In this document: one piece after another, positions 1 to 6,494 of the stretch
How positions within the stretch are numbered: the first letter of the stretch is position 1
How the letters are laid out: each line of letters starts with the position of its first letter
Assembly (NCBI GenBank): GCA_910587195.1
Contig: CAJUKL010000077.1
Location: forward strand, 1 to 6,907
Source of the DNA: an uncultured Clostridia bacterium
GTDB taxonomy: Bacteria > Bacillota > Clostridia > Lachnospirales > Anaerotignaceae
DNA: 6,907 bases
Direction of reading: 5' to 3'
The notes under the pieces: model-generated
Database searches by the model: none
The model's input: the letters and a program-made list of their open reading frames with translations, nothing else
What the model was told of the DNA's origin: nothing
Made by a program: the position numbers and the translations under genes

Positions 1-96
1 TGTTTCGCTGCTGTGTGTTGGAGTGGAATGGTTGTTATGGCTGAACGACAACAGAGCACCAGAGGTTAAAATTTAGAATTTGTTCTGTGTGCAAAA
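1..96. repeat. Repeat copy 1 (222-bp period), left part of the hisD leader
   Basis: Bases 1-60 match bases 223-282 at 59 of 60 positions (the single difference is G56 versus A278). Similarity continues, weaker, to about base 96, with a shared AAAATTTA-AAT-TGTTC core. By hand count 1-60 is 50 percent G+C, against 20 to 25 percent in 301-420, so the repeat is compositionally unlike the DNA beside it. The copy begins at the very first base, so the element may extend upstream. It resembles a dispersed intergenic repeat unit; no transposase or terminal inverted repeats are visible. In the frame of hisD, copy 1 has a TAG at 74-76 where copy 2 has TAC. Confidence 0.85.
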
Positions 97-111
97 GGGA
101 AAGTTTAGGGT

Positions 112-159
112 CAAGCCCTTTTCAAAGGGCTTGCGAGAGTTTGAGAGCAGAGCTCTCAA
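112..159. other. Two consecutive strong hairpins between the repeat copies
   Basis: Hairpin 1 pairs CAAGCCCTTT (112-121) with AAAGGGCTTG (124-133), a perfect 10-bp inverted repeat around TC. Hairpin 2 pairs TTGAGAGC (141-148) with GCTCTCAA (152-159), 8 bp around AGA. A run GGGGTTTTATTCTTTTT follows at 160-176, so the second hairpin could act as an intrinsic terminator on the plus strand. It could equally be part of the structured body of the repeat element. The hairpins lie 190 bp or more before hisD, so a direct role in hisD control is only a possibility. Confidence 0.6.
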
Positions 160-222
160 GGGGTTTTATTCTTTTTACGTTTGGAAGGGTGTTTTTGAAA
201 GGGGTTTTGAATGTCCGACAGA

Positions 223-318
223 TGTTTCGCTGCTGTGTGTTGGAGTGGAATGGTTGTTATGGCTGAACGACAACAGAACACCAACAACTAAAATTTACAA
301 TCTGTTCCATTTACAAAA
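223..318. repeat. Repeat copy 2 (222-bp period), immediately before hisD
   Basis: This is the second copy of the repeat seen at 1-96, nearly identical over 223-282 and diverging afterwards. The period of 222 is a multiple of three, so both copies read in the same phase and give the same peptide (VSLLCVGVEWLLWLNDNR). This copy leads without a stop codon into the hisD reading frame. That creates a false long N-terminal extension for HisD if the upstream ATG at 80 is taken. The G+C content drops abruptly after about 290, which marks the repeat's right-hand boundary and the start of native leader DNA. Confidence 0.85.
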
Positions 319-364
319 AATGAACTTTTTCCTGTTATCAAAACAAAAAAGGAGAAAAATAAAC

Positions 365-1663
365 ATGATAAAAATATTAAACAATATGGATACTAACAAA
401 TTGCAACAAATATTATCAAGAAATAATACAGAAAAAAATGAAGTACAACAAACCGTAGATAATATTTTATATGACATCAAACAAAATGGAAATGAAGCTT
501 TATTTCGTTATGCAAAACAGTTTGATGGTATTTCTTTGGACGAACAAAGCATAAAAGTAACAGAACAAGACTTGGAATATGCATATTCCCAAGTATCACC
601 GGAATTTATAAAAGTCATCCAAAAATCAGCAGAAAGAATCCGGAACTTTCATCAAAAACAAAAAATAAATAGCTGGTTAGAGCCTTCCGAAAATGGTGAA
701 ATGTTAGGGCAACTTATCCGTCCAATGGAAAAAGTAGGAATTTATGTACCTGGTGGAAAAGCTTCTTATCCTTCCAGTGTATTGATGAATGCTGTACCTG
801 CTGCGGTCGCTGGTGTTTCTCGCATTATTATGGCAACACCAACACAAAAAAATGGTAAAATAACACCAGCAACATTAGTTGCAGCAAAAGAGGCAGGTGT
901 AACAGAAATTTATAAAGTAGGCGGTGCACAGGCGATTGCAGCTTTTGCTTATGGAAATACCTGTATTCCAAAAGTAGATAAAATTTGTGGGCCTGGTAAT
1001 ATTTATGTTGCTTTGGCAAAAAAAAGTGTATATGGACAAGTCAATATTGATTCGATAGCCGGTCCGAGCGAAATACTAGTTGTTGCAGATGAAAGTGCAA
1101 ATCCGGTATATGTTGCAGCAGATATGCTTTCCCAAGCAGAACATGACGAAATGGCAGCCGCTATGTTGGTAACCAATAGCTTAACCCTGGCGCAAGAAGT
1201 ACAAAAACAATTACAACTGCAAACAGAATATTTGGAAAGAAAAGACATCATACAAAAATCATTAGAGCAATATGGTTTTATTTTAATTGCGAAAAATTTA
1301 AAAGAAGCTTGCCATTTTGCAAATACGATTGCACCAGAGCATCTTGAAATTTGTATCAAAGAACCTTTTTCTTTATTGCCTTATATTAAAAATGCAGGGG
1401 CTATTTTTTTGGGAGAATATACGCCGGAACCCTTGGGGGATTATATGGCAGGACCAAATCATGTTCTTCCCACAGGTGGTACAGCAAGATTTTTTTCACC
1501 ATTGTCCATAGATGATTTTATTAAAAAATCAAGTATTCTTTCCTTTCAAAAAGAAGCATTGCTGGATTTATCAGACGATATTATCACATTTGCACAGGCG
1601 GAAGGGCTTACAGCGCATGCAAATGCAATACAAGTAAGAAAAAATGGTTTTAGAAAGGGGTAA
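365..1663 (+). CDS. hisD: Histidinol dehydrogenase HisD
   Basis: This enzyme makes histidine from L-histidinol in the last two, NAD-dependent oxidations of the pathway; it is a cytosolic zinc enzyme. The 432-residue product has normal family length. Visible motifs are GIYVPGGKASYPSSVLMN (125-142), the CGPGNIYV loop (208-215), GPSEILVVAD (233-242) and AADMLSQAEHDE (251-262) with zinc ligands Gln257 and His260. They continue with APEHLE (323-328) carrying the catalytic Glu325-His326 pair, GDYMAGPNH (358-366) with zinc ligand Asp359, and a C-terminal EGLTAHANAI with zinc ligand His418. Residue roles are assigned by comparison with the known E. coli enzyme. I chose ATG 365 because GGAG (351-354) precedes it and homology begins there. 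An in-frame ATG at 80 would add 95 residues encoded by repeat DNA and is rejected. It is the first gene of the his block, 3 bp before hisB; no T-box leader was recognised upstream. Confidence 0.97.
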   Translation: MIKILNNMDTNKLQQILSRNNTEKNEVQQTVDNILYDIKQNGNEALFRYAKQFDGISLDEQSIKVTEQDLEYAYSQVSPEFIKVIQKSAERIRNFHQKQKINSWLEPSENGEMLGQLIRPMEKVGIYVPGGKASYPSSVLMNAVPAAVAGVSRIIMATPTQKNGKITPATLVAAKEAGVTEIYKVGGAQAIAAFAYGNTCIPKVDKICGPGNIYVALAKKSVYGQVNIDSIAGPSEILVVADESANPVYVAADMLSQAEHDEMAAAMLVTNSLTLAQEVQKQLQLQTEYLERKDIIQKSLEQYGFILIAKNLKEACHFANTIAPEHLEICIKEPFSLLPYIKNAGAIFLGEYTPEPLGDYMAGPNHVLPTGGTARFFSPLSIDDFIKKSSILSFQKEALLDLSDDIITFAQAEGLTAHANAIQVRKNGFRKG

Positions 1664-1666
1664 CTT

Positions 1667-2257
1667 ATGAGAACAGCAGAAATTAGTAGAAAAACCTTTG
1701 AAACAGATATTTCGATGCAATTAAATTTAGATGGAACAGGAAAAAATAAGATTCATACAGGGATTGGCTTTTTTGACCATATGTTGACCCATATTTCTAA
1801 GCATGGTTTTATAGATTTAGAACTAGAAGCAAAAGGTGATTTATATGTTGACTGTCATCATACGATAGAAGATGTAGGCATTGTGTTTGGTAAAGCAATT
1901 TCAGAAGCATTAGGTGAAAAAAAAGGAATCAAGCGATATGGAAGTTTTATATTACCAATGGAAGAAGCTCTTGTATTATGTGCTTTGGATATTTCTGGCA
2001 GACCCTATTTAGGATTTGATGCAAAATTTCAGTCAGAAAAAATAGGCGAAATGGATACGCAAATGATAGAAGAATTTTTTAGAGCAGTTTGCTTACATGC
2101 TGGCTTTAATTTACATATAAAAGTATTTGCTGGAAAAAACGACCACCATATTGCAGAAGCAATGTTTAAGGCATTTGGAAAAGCATTAGATATTGCAGTA
2201 TCCTATGATAAAAGAATTGAGGGAGTGCTTTCTACAAAAGGAATGTTGGAGGGGTAA
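1667..2257 (+). CDS. hisB: Imidazoleglycerol-phosphate dehydratase HisB
   Basis: HisB dehydrates imidazole glycerol phosphate to imidazole acetol phosphate, using Mn2+ ions, in the cytosol; known family members assemble as 24-mers. The 196-residue product is the usual size for the monofunctional enzyme, and no HAD-type histidinol-phosphatase domain is fused as in enterobacterial HisB. Metal-binding signatures are clear: GFFDHML (34-40) and DCHHTIED (62-69) in the first half, and a matching KNDHHIAEAMFKA (157-169) in the second half. This is the duplicated His-rich fold typical of the family. AAAGGGG (1654-1660) lies 6 bases before the ATG and overlaps the end of hisD, so the two genes are translationally close. 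The histidinol-phosphate phosphatase needed by the pathway must be encoded elsewhere. Confidence 0.97.
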   Translation: MRTAEISRKTFETDISMQLNLDGTGKNKIHTGIGFFDHMLTHISKHGFIDLELEAKGDLYVDCHHTIEDVGIVFGKAISEALGEKKGIKRYGSFILPMEEALVLCALDISGRPYLGFDAKFQSEKIGEMDTQMIEEFFRAVCLHAGFNLHIKVFAGKNDHHIAEAMFKAFGKALDIAVSYDKRIEGVLSTKGMLEG

Positions 2258-2258
2258 T

Positions 2259-2858
2259 ATGATTGCAATTATTGATTATGGTATGGGAAATTTGAGAAGT
2301 GTACAAAAAGCCTTTGAATATCTGGGCATGGAGGCAGTCATAACAGAAGAAATAGAAGTAATGCAAAAGGCGGATAAAGTTGTTTTACCGGGTGTAGGAG
2401 CTTTTAAAGATGCAATGGAAACCATTCGAAAAAAAGGAATCGATTCCTTTTTATGGGAAACAGTAAAACAACAAAAGCCTTTACTGGGTATTTGTTTGGG
2501 AATGCAAATGTTTTTTGAAAAAAGTTATGAATATGGGGAACATAAAGGATTGGGTATATTACAGGGCGAAATTAAACGTTTACCAGATGGTGTAAAAGTT
2601 CCGCATATGGGCTGGAATTCTTTAGACATCAAAAAGAAAATGCCCTTATTTGAAGGACTGTCACAAGAATCTTATGTCTATTTTGTACATTCTTATTATT
2701 TACAGACAGAAGCAGATATTGTAAGCGCAACAACATATTATGGAAAAGAAATCCAAGTTGCAGCACAAAAAGACAAAGTATTTGCTTTACAATTTCACCC
2801 AGAAAAAAGTGGAGAAGTAGGATTGAAAATATTAAAAAATTTTGGGAGGATGCAATAA
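2259..2858 (+). CDS. hisH: Imidazole glycerol phosphate synthase, glutaminase subunit HisH
   Basis: HisH is the class I glutamine amidotransferase subunit of IGP synthase. It frees ammonia from glutamine and channels it to the HisF cyclase. The 199-residue product has the family's usual length. It shows the N-terminal IIDYGMGNLRSV stretch (4-15), the oxyanion-region PGVGAFKDAM (44-53), the nucleophile motif LLGICLGMQ (75-83) with Cys79, HMGWN (116-120), YFVHSYY (141-147) and ALQFHPEKSG with His180 and Glu182 completing the triad. I chose ATG 2259, one base after the hisB stop, because TTGGAGGGG (2246-2254) precedes it and homology starts at this Met; a longer frame beginning at 2193 lies inside hisB. 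It overlaps hisA by one base. The partner hisF is not in the window, although HisH needs it for activity. Confidence 0.96.
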   Translation: MIAIIDYGMGNLRSVQKAFEYLGMEAVITEEIEVMQKADKVVLPGVGAFKDAMETIRKKGIDSFLWETVKQQKPLLGICLGMQMFFEKSYEYGEHKGLGILQGEIKRLPDGVKVPHMGWNSLDIKKKMPLFEGLSQESYVYFVHSYYLQTEADIVSATTYYGKEIQVAAQKDKVFALQFHPEKSGEVGLKILKNFGRMQ

Positions 2859-3580
2859 TGCAAATTTATCCGGCGGTTGATATTAAAAATGGAAAATGTG
2901 TTAGATTAAAGCAGGGAAATTTTGATGCTGTTACAGTTTATGAACAAAATCCAGTAAAAGCAGCACAAAATTGGATTGCACAAGGCGCAAGTTATTTACA
3001 TATTGTAGATTTAGATGGTGCAAAACAAGGAAATTCGCAAAACGAAGCAATAATAGCAGAAATTGTAAAATTGAGTGATGTTCCTGTGCAAACAGGCGGT
3101 GGTGTCCGTTCTTTGGAAGATGTAGAAAGAAAATTATCCAAAGGAGTTGCACGGGTCATATTGGGAACTGTTGCAGTACGTCAACCTGAACTGGTAAGGC
3201 AAGCAGTACAAAAATTTGGTGCTGATAAAATTGTAGTAGGGATTGATGCTAAAAATGGTAAAGTTGCTGTAGCAGGTTGGGAAGAAGTAAGTCATCTAAG
3301 TGCATTGGAATTATGCCTACAAATGAAAACATATGGTATAAAAACCATTATTTATACCGATATTGCCAAGGATGGCATGATGTCTGGTGTAAATATTGAT
3401 GCTACAAAAGAGCTTATAGAAAAAACAGGTTTAGATATTATTGCATCTGGTGGTATTTCCAATAAGCAAGATTTGGAAAAAGTGCAAGACATTGGAGCAC
3501 AAGGTGTGATTGTTGGAAAAGCACTCTATCAAGGTACTTTACAATTAAAAGAAATTACATCTATTTTTGAAAGAAAGTAA
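2858..3580 (+). CDS. hisA: ProFAR isomerase HisA
   Basis: HisA converts ProFAR to PRFAR by an Amadori rearrangement and so makes the substrate of the HisF-HisH synthase. It is a cytosolic (beta/alpha)8 barrel. The 240-residue product matches family length. Catalytic Asp8 (in YPAVDIKNG) and the second catalytic aspartate, Asp130 (in VVGIDAKNG), are both present. The duplicated phosphate-binding loops are visible as GGGVRS (80-85) and ASGGIS (196-201), with ILGTVAV (101-107) and GVIVGKALY (216-224) after them. HisA is favoured over the similar HisF because the protein begins with the HisA-type QIYPAVDIKNGKCVRL stretch and follows hisH. The start overlaps the hisH stop as TAATG, with GGGAGGA (2844-2850) upstream, which suggests translational coupling. 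No terminator is seen after it. Confidence 0.96.
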   Translation: MQIYPAVDIKNGKCVRLKQGNFDAVTVYEQNPVKAAQNWIAQGASYLHIVDLDGAKQGNSQNEAIIAEIVKLSDVPVQTGGGVRSLEDVERKLSKGVARVILGTVAVRQPELVRQAVQKFGADKIVVGIDAKNGKVAVAGWEEVSHLSALELCLQMKTYGIKTIIYTDIAKDGMMSGVNIDATKELIEKTGLDIIASGGISNKQDLEKVQDIGAQGVIVGKALYQGTLQLKEITSIFERK

Positions 3581-3601
3581 AAAAATTGTTTTAGAGGCAG
3601 C

Positions 3602-3618
3602 TAGAAAGGAGATTTCTA
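3602..3618 (+). promoter_or_regulatory. Ribosome-binding site in a small hairpin loop before the unknown gene
   Basis: TAGAAA (3602-3607) can pair with TTTCTA (3613-3618), leaving GGAGA (3608-3612) in the loop. AAAGGAGA is a near-ideal Shine-Dalgarno sequence 8 bases before ATG 3621 and decides the start against an in-frame TTG at 3567. The six A/T-rich pairs are weak, so real structural control is uncertain. Confidence 0.5.
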
Positions 3619-3620
3619 CG

Positions 3621-4094
3621 ATGTACAGCAAAAACAAGAAAAAAATTATTTTTAGCATCATTGGATTTTTTTTACTTTTATTTGTGTATACAAATTTAAA
3701 ATATGATAAAGGATACAATATTATTATAGAAAATAAAACAGAACAATTTATTGAAAAAATTTCTTTGCTACCCAATCCTCGAAATGAAAATGTAGAAAAG
3801 ATGGATATTACAGCTATTGCACCTGGTGAAAAGGTAAAAATAAAAAGAACCTTTTATCAGCCGGGAGAATCTTTGATTGCACAAATAGATACCTCAAAAG
3901 AACAAAATAAAGAAATACCCCTTACTTATATTTATTCTCCAAAAGTGGTTAATATTGTTTTTATAATTGTGGAAGGAGTTGAAAACGGTAAAATTACAGA
4001 TTTGACGGTAAAATCTTTTGAAAACTTTCCATCTGTTTTTTGGTGGCTAAAGGTGTTATATGATTATAATATTGTGGAATATAGAGGAATATAG
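3621..4094 (+). CDS. Hypothetical membrane-anchored protein, 157 aa
   Basis: I do not recognise this family. The N-terminus (MYSKNKKK) is positively charged and followed by one hydrophobic segment at about residues 9-24. There is no lipobox cysteine and no obvious cleavage site, so it is probably a single-pass anchor with residues 25-157 outside the membrane. The external part has alternating hydrophobic strands (YNIIIENKT 32-40, ITAIAPGEKVKIKR 63-76, KVVNIVFIIVEGV 108-120), which suggests a small beta-rich domain. An aromatic stretch, FPSVFWWLKVLYDY, lies at 136-149. It starts 40 bp after hisA with no terminator between, so it is probably co-transcribed with the his genes, in the place where hisF usually sits. 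It has no resemblance to HisF or HisI. I chose ATG 3621 for its strong ribosome-binding site. The function is unknown; a link to histidine metabolism is not shown. Confidence 0.75.
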   Translation: MYSKNKKKIIFSIIGFFLLLFVYTNLKYDKGYNIIIENKTEQFIEKISLLPNPRNENVEKMDITAIAPGEKVKIKRTFYQPGESLIAQIDTSKEQNKEIPLTYIYSPKVVNIVFIIVEGVENGKITDLTVKSFENFPSVFWWLKVLYDYNIVEYRGI

Positions 4095-4107
4095 AAAAAT
4101 TTAGTAT

Positions 4108-4152
4108 AAAGTTTTTTGCCAACTTTTAAAAAAAAGTTGGACAAAAAACTTT
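4108..4152. terminator. Probable bidirectional terminator between convergent genes
   Basis: A long inverted repeat lies between the unknown plus-strand gene (stop at 4094) and the minus-strand DUF4397 gene (stop at 4175). CCAACTTTT (4119-4127) pairs with AAAAGTTGG (4132-4140) around AAAA. After a one-base bulge (A4141) the stem continues with AAAGTTTTTTG (4108-4118) against CAAAAAACTTT (4142-4152). T-rich tracts follow on both strands (ACCTTTCTTTT on plus; AAATTTTT on minus). The stem is A/T-rich, so strength is uncertain, but the convergent position fits. Confidence 0.75.
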
Positions 4153-4174
4153 ACCTTTCTTTTAAGAAACTAAG

Positions 4175-5014
4175 TTAAAAAGATAGATAACTTGTGCCTT
4201 CTAAAGGAATAAGCACTTGTAAGCCCATTCTGCTGTTCATATCCCCAATGATATAAACAGAATAAGAATTACCCGCTCTTAAAAACATATTTGGGTCTTC
4301 TAATAAAACTCTATTGGTTGTGGCAACCTTTAATTTTAAATTGCGGTTTCCGGGAGCTAGTGAAAGATAACGACTTACTTCCTGAAAATCTAAATCGCTT
4401 AACACAAGTCGATTATCTATATAAATATCCATTAAAGGTGCACCATAGGAAAGCTGAATAAATCTTACAAATGCTCTGTTTTGATTCGTCACCCTTGTGT
4501 TGTCTGTAATCATTTGCCATTCTCCATTGATGCCATTGTCAATAAAGGCTGCCGTATAAATTCTATTTGCAATGACATTGATGCGAGAAACATTAATTGG
4601 ATTTCTTCTTGTGCCTGCCCGAAATACCACAATACGATAGTATCCTGGAAAAACTTTCATATATTCTGTAAATGCTCTGTAATTTAGATAAGAAGTAACC
4701 TTTCTTCCATTTACATAAATATCAACAGGGCCCTCTGCTGCATTGGCATTTAAAAAGCGAATATAGGAAAATCTAGTAACACCCGGAATAATGGGAACAA
4801 TAGTAATATTTTGATTGGGAAAAAAAGGATTCCCAGGGAAAAATGCTCTGCTTTTATCTGCCTCATTTGGTTCTTCTTGTGTAAAATTTGCGTCTGTTAC
4901 TTCTGTTGTATAGTTTTCCTCTGTTAATTGGTCAATTTGTTCTTCCGTTAAAGGTAAAGGCATAATCATGTCGGCACTTGTTTCCATTCCTGTTATATTC
5001 ATTTCTTCATTCAT
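4175..5014 (-). CDS. Tandem DUF4397-domain protein
   Basis: The 279-residue product (numbered from ATG 5014) has two parts. Residues 1-57 are acidic and low in complexity and include PLTEEQIDQL, followed by the Pro/Phe-rich linker FFPGNPFFPNQN (58-69). Then come two related beta-rich domains: about 79-160 (YIRFLNAN, GPVDIYVNGRKV, FPGYYRIVVFRAG) and 180-270 (FVRFIQLSYG, MDIYIDNRLVLSDLDF, LAPGNRNLKLKV, NSYSVYIIGD). The pattern of hydrophobic strand, D-[IV]-Y-[IV]-[ND], PG and YxxxxxG is that of DUF4397. This family is often extracellular, but no signal peptide, membrane segment or LPXTG is present here, so a cytosolic or spore-layer protein is suggested. I chose ATG 5014 because AGGTG (5025-5021) lies 6 bases before it; an in-frame GTG at 5023 would overlap that site. 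It is divergent from the MATE gene. The biochemical role is unknown. Confidence 0.85.
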   Translation of the reverse strand: MNEEMNITGMETSADMIMPLPLTEEQIDQLTEENYTTEVTDANFTQEEPNEADKSRAFFPGNPFFPNQNITIVPIIPGVTRFSYIRFLNANAAEGPVDIYVNGRKVTSYLNYRAFTEYMKVFPGYYRIVVFRAGTRRNPINVSRINVIANRIYTAAFIDNGINGEWQMITDNTRVTNQNRAFVRFIQLSYGAPLMDIYIDNRLVLSDLDFQEVSRYLSLAPGNRNLKLKVATTNRVLLEDPNMFLRAGNSYSVYIIGDMNSRMGLQVLIPLEGTSYLSF

Positions 5015-5039
5015 ATTGTTCACCTGCTTTTTATTGATT

Positions 5040-5067
5040 ATTATATGTCATTAAAAAAAATTGGTGC
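5040..5067 (-). promoter_or_regulatory. Possible sigma-K-like (mother-cell) promoter of the DUF4397 gene
   Basis: Read on the minus strand, CACC (5067-5064) is followed after 15 bases by CATATAATA (5048-5040). This matches the sporulation sigma-K consensus mACm, then 15 to 16 bp, then CATAnnnTA as known from Bacillus subtilis. The -10 ends 25 bases before ATG 5014, a plausible leader length. TATAAT inside it (5045-5040) could also serve sigma-A, but no TTGACA-like -35 lies at the right distance. In A/T-rich DNA short matches arise by chance. Confidence 0.4.
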
Positions 5068-5073
5068 GCTTAT

Positions 5074-5101
5074 TTGACAAATTGATATTTTGTTTTATAA
5101 T
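5074..5101 (+). promoter_or_regulatory. Consensus sigma-A promoter of the MATE gene
   Basis: A perfect -35 TTGACA (5074-5079) and perfect -10 TATAAT (5096-5101) are separated by 16 bp. The expected start near 5108 leaves about a 30-base leader with AAGGGGA (5122-5128) 9 bases before ATG 5138. No clear operator palindrome overlaps it, so expression may be constitutive. Confidence 0.8.
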
Positions 5102-5137
5102 AAAATTATATTATTTTATCTAAGGGGATATTGATTT

Positions 5138-6493
5138 ATGGAACAGAAAAATCCATTGGAAACGGGAAAAATTGGAAAACTTTTATTTCAGCTTGCGCTG
5201 CCTTCTATTACTGCGCAAATTATCAATGTGCTTTATAATATGGTAGACCGCATGTTTATTGGACATATTGCAGGCACTGGTGCAACTGCGCTAACAGGAG
5301 TAGGTATCACTTTTCCGGTGATTACGTTAATTTCTGCTTTTAGTAGCTTGATTGGTATGGGAGGCGCACCTCTTGCTGCTATTGAAATGGGAAAACAAAA
5401 TCATCAAAAAGCAGAAAAAATATTAGGAAATTGTTTTACTTCTCTTATCATTACCTCTATCTTTTTAACTGCTTTTATTCTTTATTTTCAGCAGAATTTA
5501 TTGCTATTTTTTGGTGCAAGTGAAACTACGATTCCTTATGCAATGGATTATTTAACGATTTATGTTTATGGCACTATTTTTGTACAAATTTCATTAGGAC
5601 TTAATACGTTTATTACTTCACAAGGATTTGCAAAAACAAGTATGATGACAGTTTTAATTGGGGCAGTTTTAAATATCATATTGGACCCTATTTTTATTTT
5701 TGGGTTTGAGATGGGCGTAAAAGGTGCGGCACTTGCTACTATTTTATCACAATGTATTTCTGCTTTTTGGGTACTTCGATTTTTAACCAGTTTTCGTACA
5801 AAATTGCGCATTAAAAAAGAAAATTTAAAAATAGAGCAGGGACTACTTTTTTCGATAGTATCACTAGGCATTTCTCCTTTTATTATGCAATCCACAGAAA
5901 GCCTTTTGACAATTTGTTTTAATACTTCTTTGCAAAAATATGGTGGTGATTTAGCAGTAGGGGCTATGACAATTTTAACAAGTATTATGCAATTTTCTAT
6001 GCTACCAATATTGGGTTTAACCCAAGGTGCACAAGCCATTATTAGTTTTAACTATGGTGCAAAACAACAACAACGTGTCAAAAAAACGGTTTCTATTTTA
6101 TTGCGTTGTTGTTTTTGTTACAGTTTTGCATTATGGCTGATAATCATGTTGTTTCCGCAAATGCTTATTCGTATATTTACAAATGCAACAGAACTGATAA
6201 CATTTTCCTGCTGGGCATTACGTATTTTTATGGCAGTTTCATGTTTAATGGGGATACAAATAGGCTGTCAACAATCTTTTCTTGCGTTGGGACAAGCAAA
6301 AGTATCAATGTTTCTAGCCTTACTTCGCAAAATTATATTGTTGATACCATTCATTTATCTTTTACCACCTTTATTTTCTAATAAAGTATTTGCTATTTTT
6401 TTAGCAGAACCGATTGCAGACAGTATTTCCATTACAACAACATCTATTTTATTTTATATTCAATTTAAAAAAATACTTTCCACGCTTTCTTAA
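5138..6493 (+). CDS. MATE-family efflux transporter
   Basis: This is a polytopic inner-membrane antiporter that, by family, exports drugs or other organic cations in exchange for Na+ or H+. The 451 residues match the usual length, and about 12 hydrophobic segments can be traced (roughly 14-36, 50-78, 98-118, 133-155, 168-190, 193-215, 235-260, 273-300, 318-338, 355-378, 390-410, 416-440). This is the two-bundle MATE plan. Family-typical stretches are PSITAQIINVLYNMVDRMFI (22-41), GMGGAPLAAIEMGK (73-86) at the end of the second helix, LNIILDPIFIF (178-188), and in the second half GLTQGAQAIISFNYGA (293-308), which mirrors the first. It belongs to the branch that includes MepA-like and other uncharacterised Firmicute MATE proteins; the substrate cannot be told from sequence. 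No MarR- or TetR-type regulator is adjacent. It has its own strong promoter and is divergent from the DUF4397 gene. Confidence 0.95.
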   Translation: MEQKNPLETGKIGKLLFQLALPSITAQIINVLYNMVDRMFIGHIAGTGATALTGVGITFPVITLISAFSSLIGMGGAPLAAIEMGKQNHQKAEKILGNCFTSLIITSIFLTAFILYFQQNLLLFFGASETTIPYAMDYLTIYVYGTIFVQISLGLNTFITSQGFAKTSMMTVLIGAVLNIILDPIFIFGFEMGVKGAALATILSQCISAFWVLRFLTSFRTKLRIKKENLKIEQGLLFSIVSLGISPFIMQSTESLLTICFNTSLQKYGGDLAVGAMTILTSIMQFSMLPILGLTQGAQAIISFNYGAKQQQRVKKTVSILLRCCFCYSFALWLIIMLFPQMLIRIFTNATELITFSCWALRIFMAVSCLMGIQIGCQQSFLALGQAKVSMFLALLRKIILLIPFIYLLPPLFSNKVFAIFLAEPIADSISITTTSILFYIQFKKILSTLS

Positions 6494-6494
6494 C

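Noticed and set aside
80..364. N-terminal extension of HisD starting at ATG 80
   Set aside because: It is encoded by repeat DNA with different base composition. HisD homology, normal length and a good ribosome-binding site all point to ATG 365.
97..364. T-box or other histidine-responsive leader before hisD
   Set aside because: No T-box core (GGTGGNACCGCG-like) or His-codon-rich leader peptide was found. The hairpins belong to the repeat-associated DNA and lie far from hisD.
1003..1359. 118-codon open frame on the minus strand inside hisD
   Set aside because: It is antisense to a clearly coding, conserved part of hisD. The product is low in complexity and Ser/Ala/Cys-rich, without recognisable features.
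2193..2258. Earlier start for HisH inside hisB
   Set aside because: It would overlap hisB by 65 bases and add 22 residues with no family resemblance; ATG 2259 has a strong TTGGAGGGG site.
3567..3620. TTG start at 3567 for the unknown membrane protein
   Set aside because: It overlaps the end of hisA, has no good ribosome-binding site, and would put 18 charged residues before the anchor; ATG 3621 has AAAGGAGA 8 bases upstream.
5566..6039. 157-codon open frame on the minus strand inside the MATE gene
   Set aside because: It is a shadow of the transporter's hydrophobic codons and has no ribosome-binding site or recognisable protein features.
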